Positions 50,987 through 51,354 of a stretch of 51,354 bases of DNA are shown one piece after another (the stretch's first letter is position 1; each line of letters opens with the position of its first letter). Source of the DNA: an uncultured Clostridia bacterium (GTDB taxonomy: Bacteria; Bacillota; Clostridia; UBA1381); contig CAKSRS010000008.1 in NCBI GenBank assembly GCA_934487205.1, forward strand, positions 1 through 51,354. The letters are read 5' to 3'. The translations under genes and the position numbers were made by a program. The notes beneath the pieces are model-generated. The model was not told the origin of the DNA. It did no database searches and saw nothing but the letters and a program-made list of their open reading frames with translations.

Positions 50987-51027
50987 TTGACTTCCGCCTC
51001 TTCTTGTGATACTGTTTGTGTCACAAG
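50987..51027 (+). promoter_or_regulatory. Promoter with overlapping inverted repeat before the DUF6809-like gene
   Basis: TTGACT (50987-50992), 17-bp spacer and TACTGT (51010-51015). CTTGTGATAC (51003-51012) and GTGTCACAAG (51018-51027) form a 10-bp inverted repeat with one mismatch over the -10 box, a plausible operator. Confidence 0.6.
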
Positions 51028-51041
51028 GGAGGTGAAATCAG

Positions 51042-51293
51042 ATGAAAGTGCTTGAAGAATTCTGGTATGGGAATATTAACCCAATGGAAAGACCCTTTCA
51101 AAGCCAAAGGAAGTTTGACAAGGCATTCAGGTTGCTGACTAAAAACGAAGAAGAATTGCTTAAGAATTTAAATGAGCAAGAAAAAGAGCTGTTTGACAAA
51201 GTCAAAGCCTGTTATGACGAAATGATACAAATTACAGAATGTCAAACATTTATAAAAGGATTTAAATTAGGAGCAAGTGTGCCATCCCAGTAA
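51042..51293 (+). CDS. Small DUF6809-like protein
   Basis: An 83-aa protein of unknown function. EEFWYGNINPMERPFQ at the start, a helical middle (NEEELLKNLNEQEKELFDKVKACYDEM) and a final TFIKGFKLGASV match small Clostridial proteins of the DUF6809 type that are common on mobile elements. AGGGAGGTG is a strong ribosome site. The 61 bp after it (51294-51354) show no gene. Confidence 0.7.
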   Translation: MKVLEEFWYGNINPMERPFQSQRKFDKAFRLLTKNEEELLKNLNEQEKELFDKVKACYDEMIQITECQTFIKGFKLGASVPSQ

Positions 51294-51354
51294 AAATAGA
51301 CACAAAAAAGCTCCAAAAAACGAAATGAATCGCAGTATTTCGTTAATTTACGAA

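Larger units (their letters stand above)
40505..51354 (+). mobile_element. Mobilizable defence island (IME-like), right end not in the window
   Basis: After lysS the base use becomes clearly more AT-rich and the genes change from housekeeping to accessory: a HTH protein, a relaxase, a likely accessory protein, AbiE toxin-antitoxin, a type I restriction system and an ImmA-like peptidase. No integrase, excisionase or conjugative ATPase is visible, so it would need to be mobilized by another element. Its exact boundaries are inferred. Confidence 0.55.

Overview
The window looks like the chromosome of an anaerobic, spore-forming Clostridia-class Firmicute, probably a gut lineage. The grounds are spmA/spmB, a lysine (L-box) riboswitch ahead of lysA, a CIRCE element before groES-groEL, strong GGAGG ribosome sites, many consensus sigma-A promoters with 17-bp spacing, and Big2/dockerin-like exported proteins. 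The genus cannot be fixed from this sequence alone. No rRNA, tRNA or CRISPR array was seen.

Region 1 (1-8.4 kb). It starts with the tail of a P-type cation ATPase. Next comes a small DUF4160/DUF2442 pair whose promoter contains a palindromic operator. A minus-strand operon follows with three genes: an exported protein with duplicated dockerin-like motifs, a Big2 surface protein and a 63-aa peptide. Then come RNase HI, two paralogous single-pass membrane proteins with acidic tails, a CmpB-type membrane protein, UppP and a cytidylate-kinase-like protein. The last two are led by a structured 5' RNA.

Region 2 (8.5-15.9 kb). This is one long minus-strand run: thyA, folA, an HPr-kinase-like P-loop gene, an SDR oxidoreductase, ung, polA, coaE and a lytic transglycosylase. 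Gaps are small or negative. The theme is dTMP/folate supply plus DNA synthesis and repair.

Region 3 (15.9-28.3 kb). The plus strand carries spmA-spmB, then a glycolytic run of pgk, an SGNH esterase, tpiA, an exported copper-amine-oxidase-like protein and gpmI. After that comes the riboswitch-controlled lysine/diaminopimelate set lysA, asd, dapA and dapB, followed by a SLOG-family gene.

Region 4 (28.3-40.5 kb). A minus-strand cluster holds a class A penicillin-binding protein, mgtE and a GNAT acetyltransferase. The plus strand has a lipoprotein, CIRCE-groES-groEL, a striking 102-bp-period non-coding repeat array, guaB, a polysaccharide deacetylase, an ECF-transporter S component and lysS, with a small DUF6774-like gene on the minus strand.

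Region 5 (about 40.5 kb to the end). This AT-richer accessory island starts directly after lysS. It holds a HTH protein, a long nested inverted repeat that could be an oriT or attenuator, a MobL/MobP-type relaxase with a likely accessory protein, an AbiE toxin-antitoxin pair with two tandem palindromic operators, a type I restriction system in which HsdM and HsdS are fused into one 1020-aa protein, HsdR, an ImmA/IrrE-type peptidase and a DUF6809-like protein. It reads as a mobilizable defence island. No integrase is visible, so the far end probably lies beyond the window.
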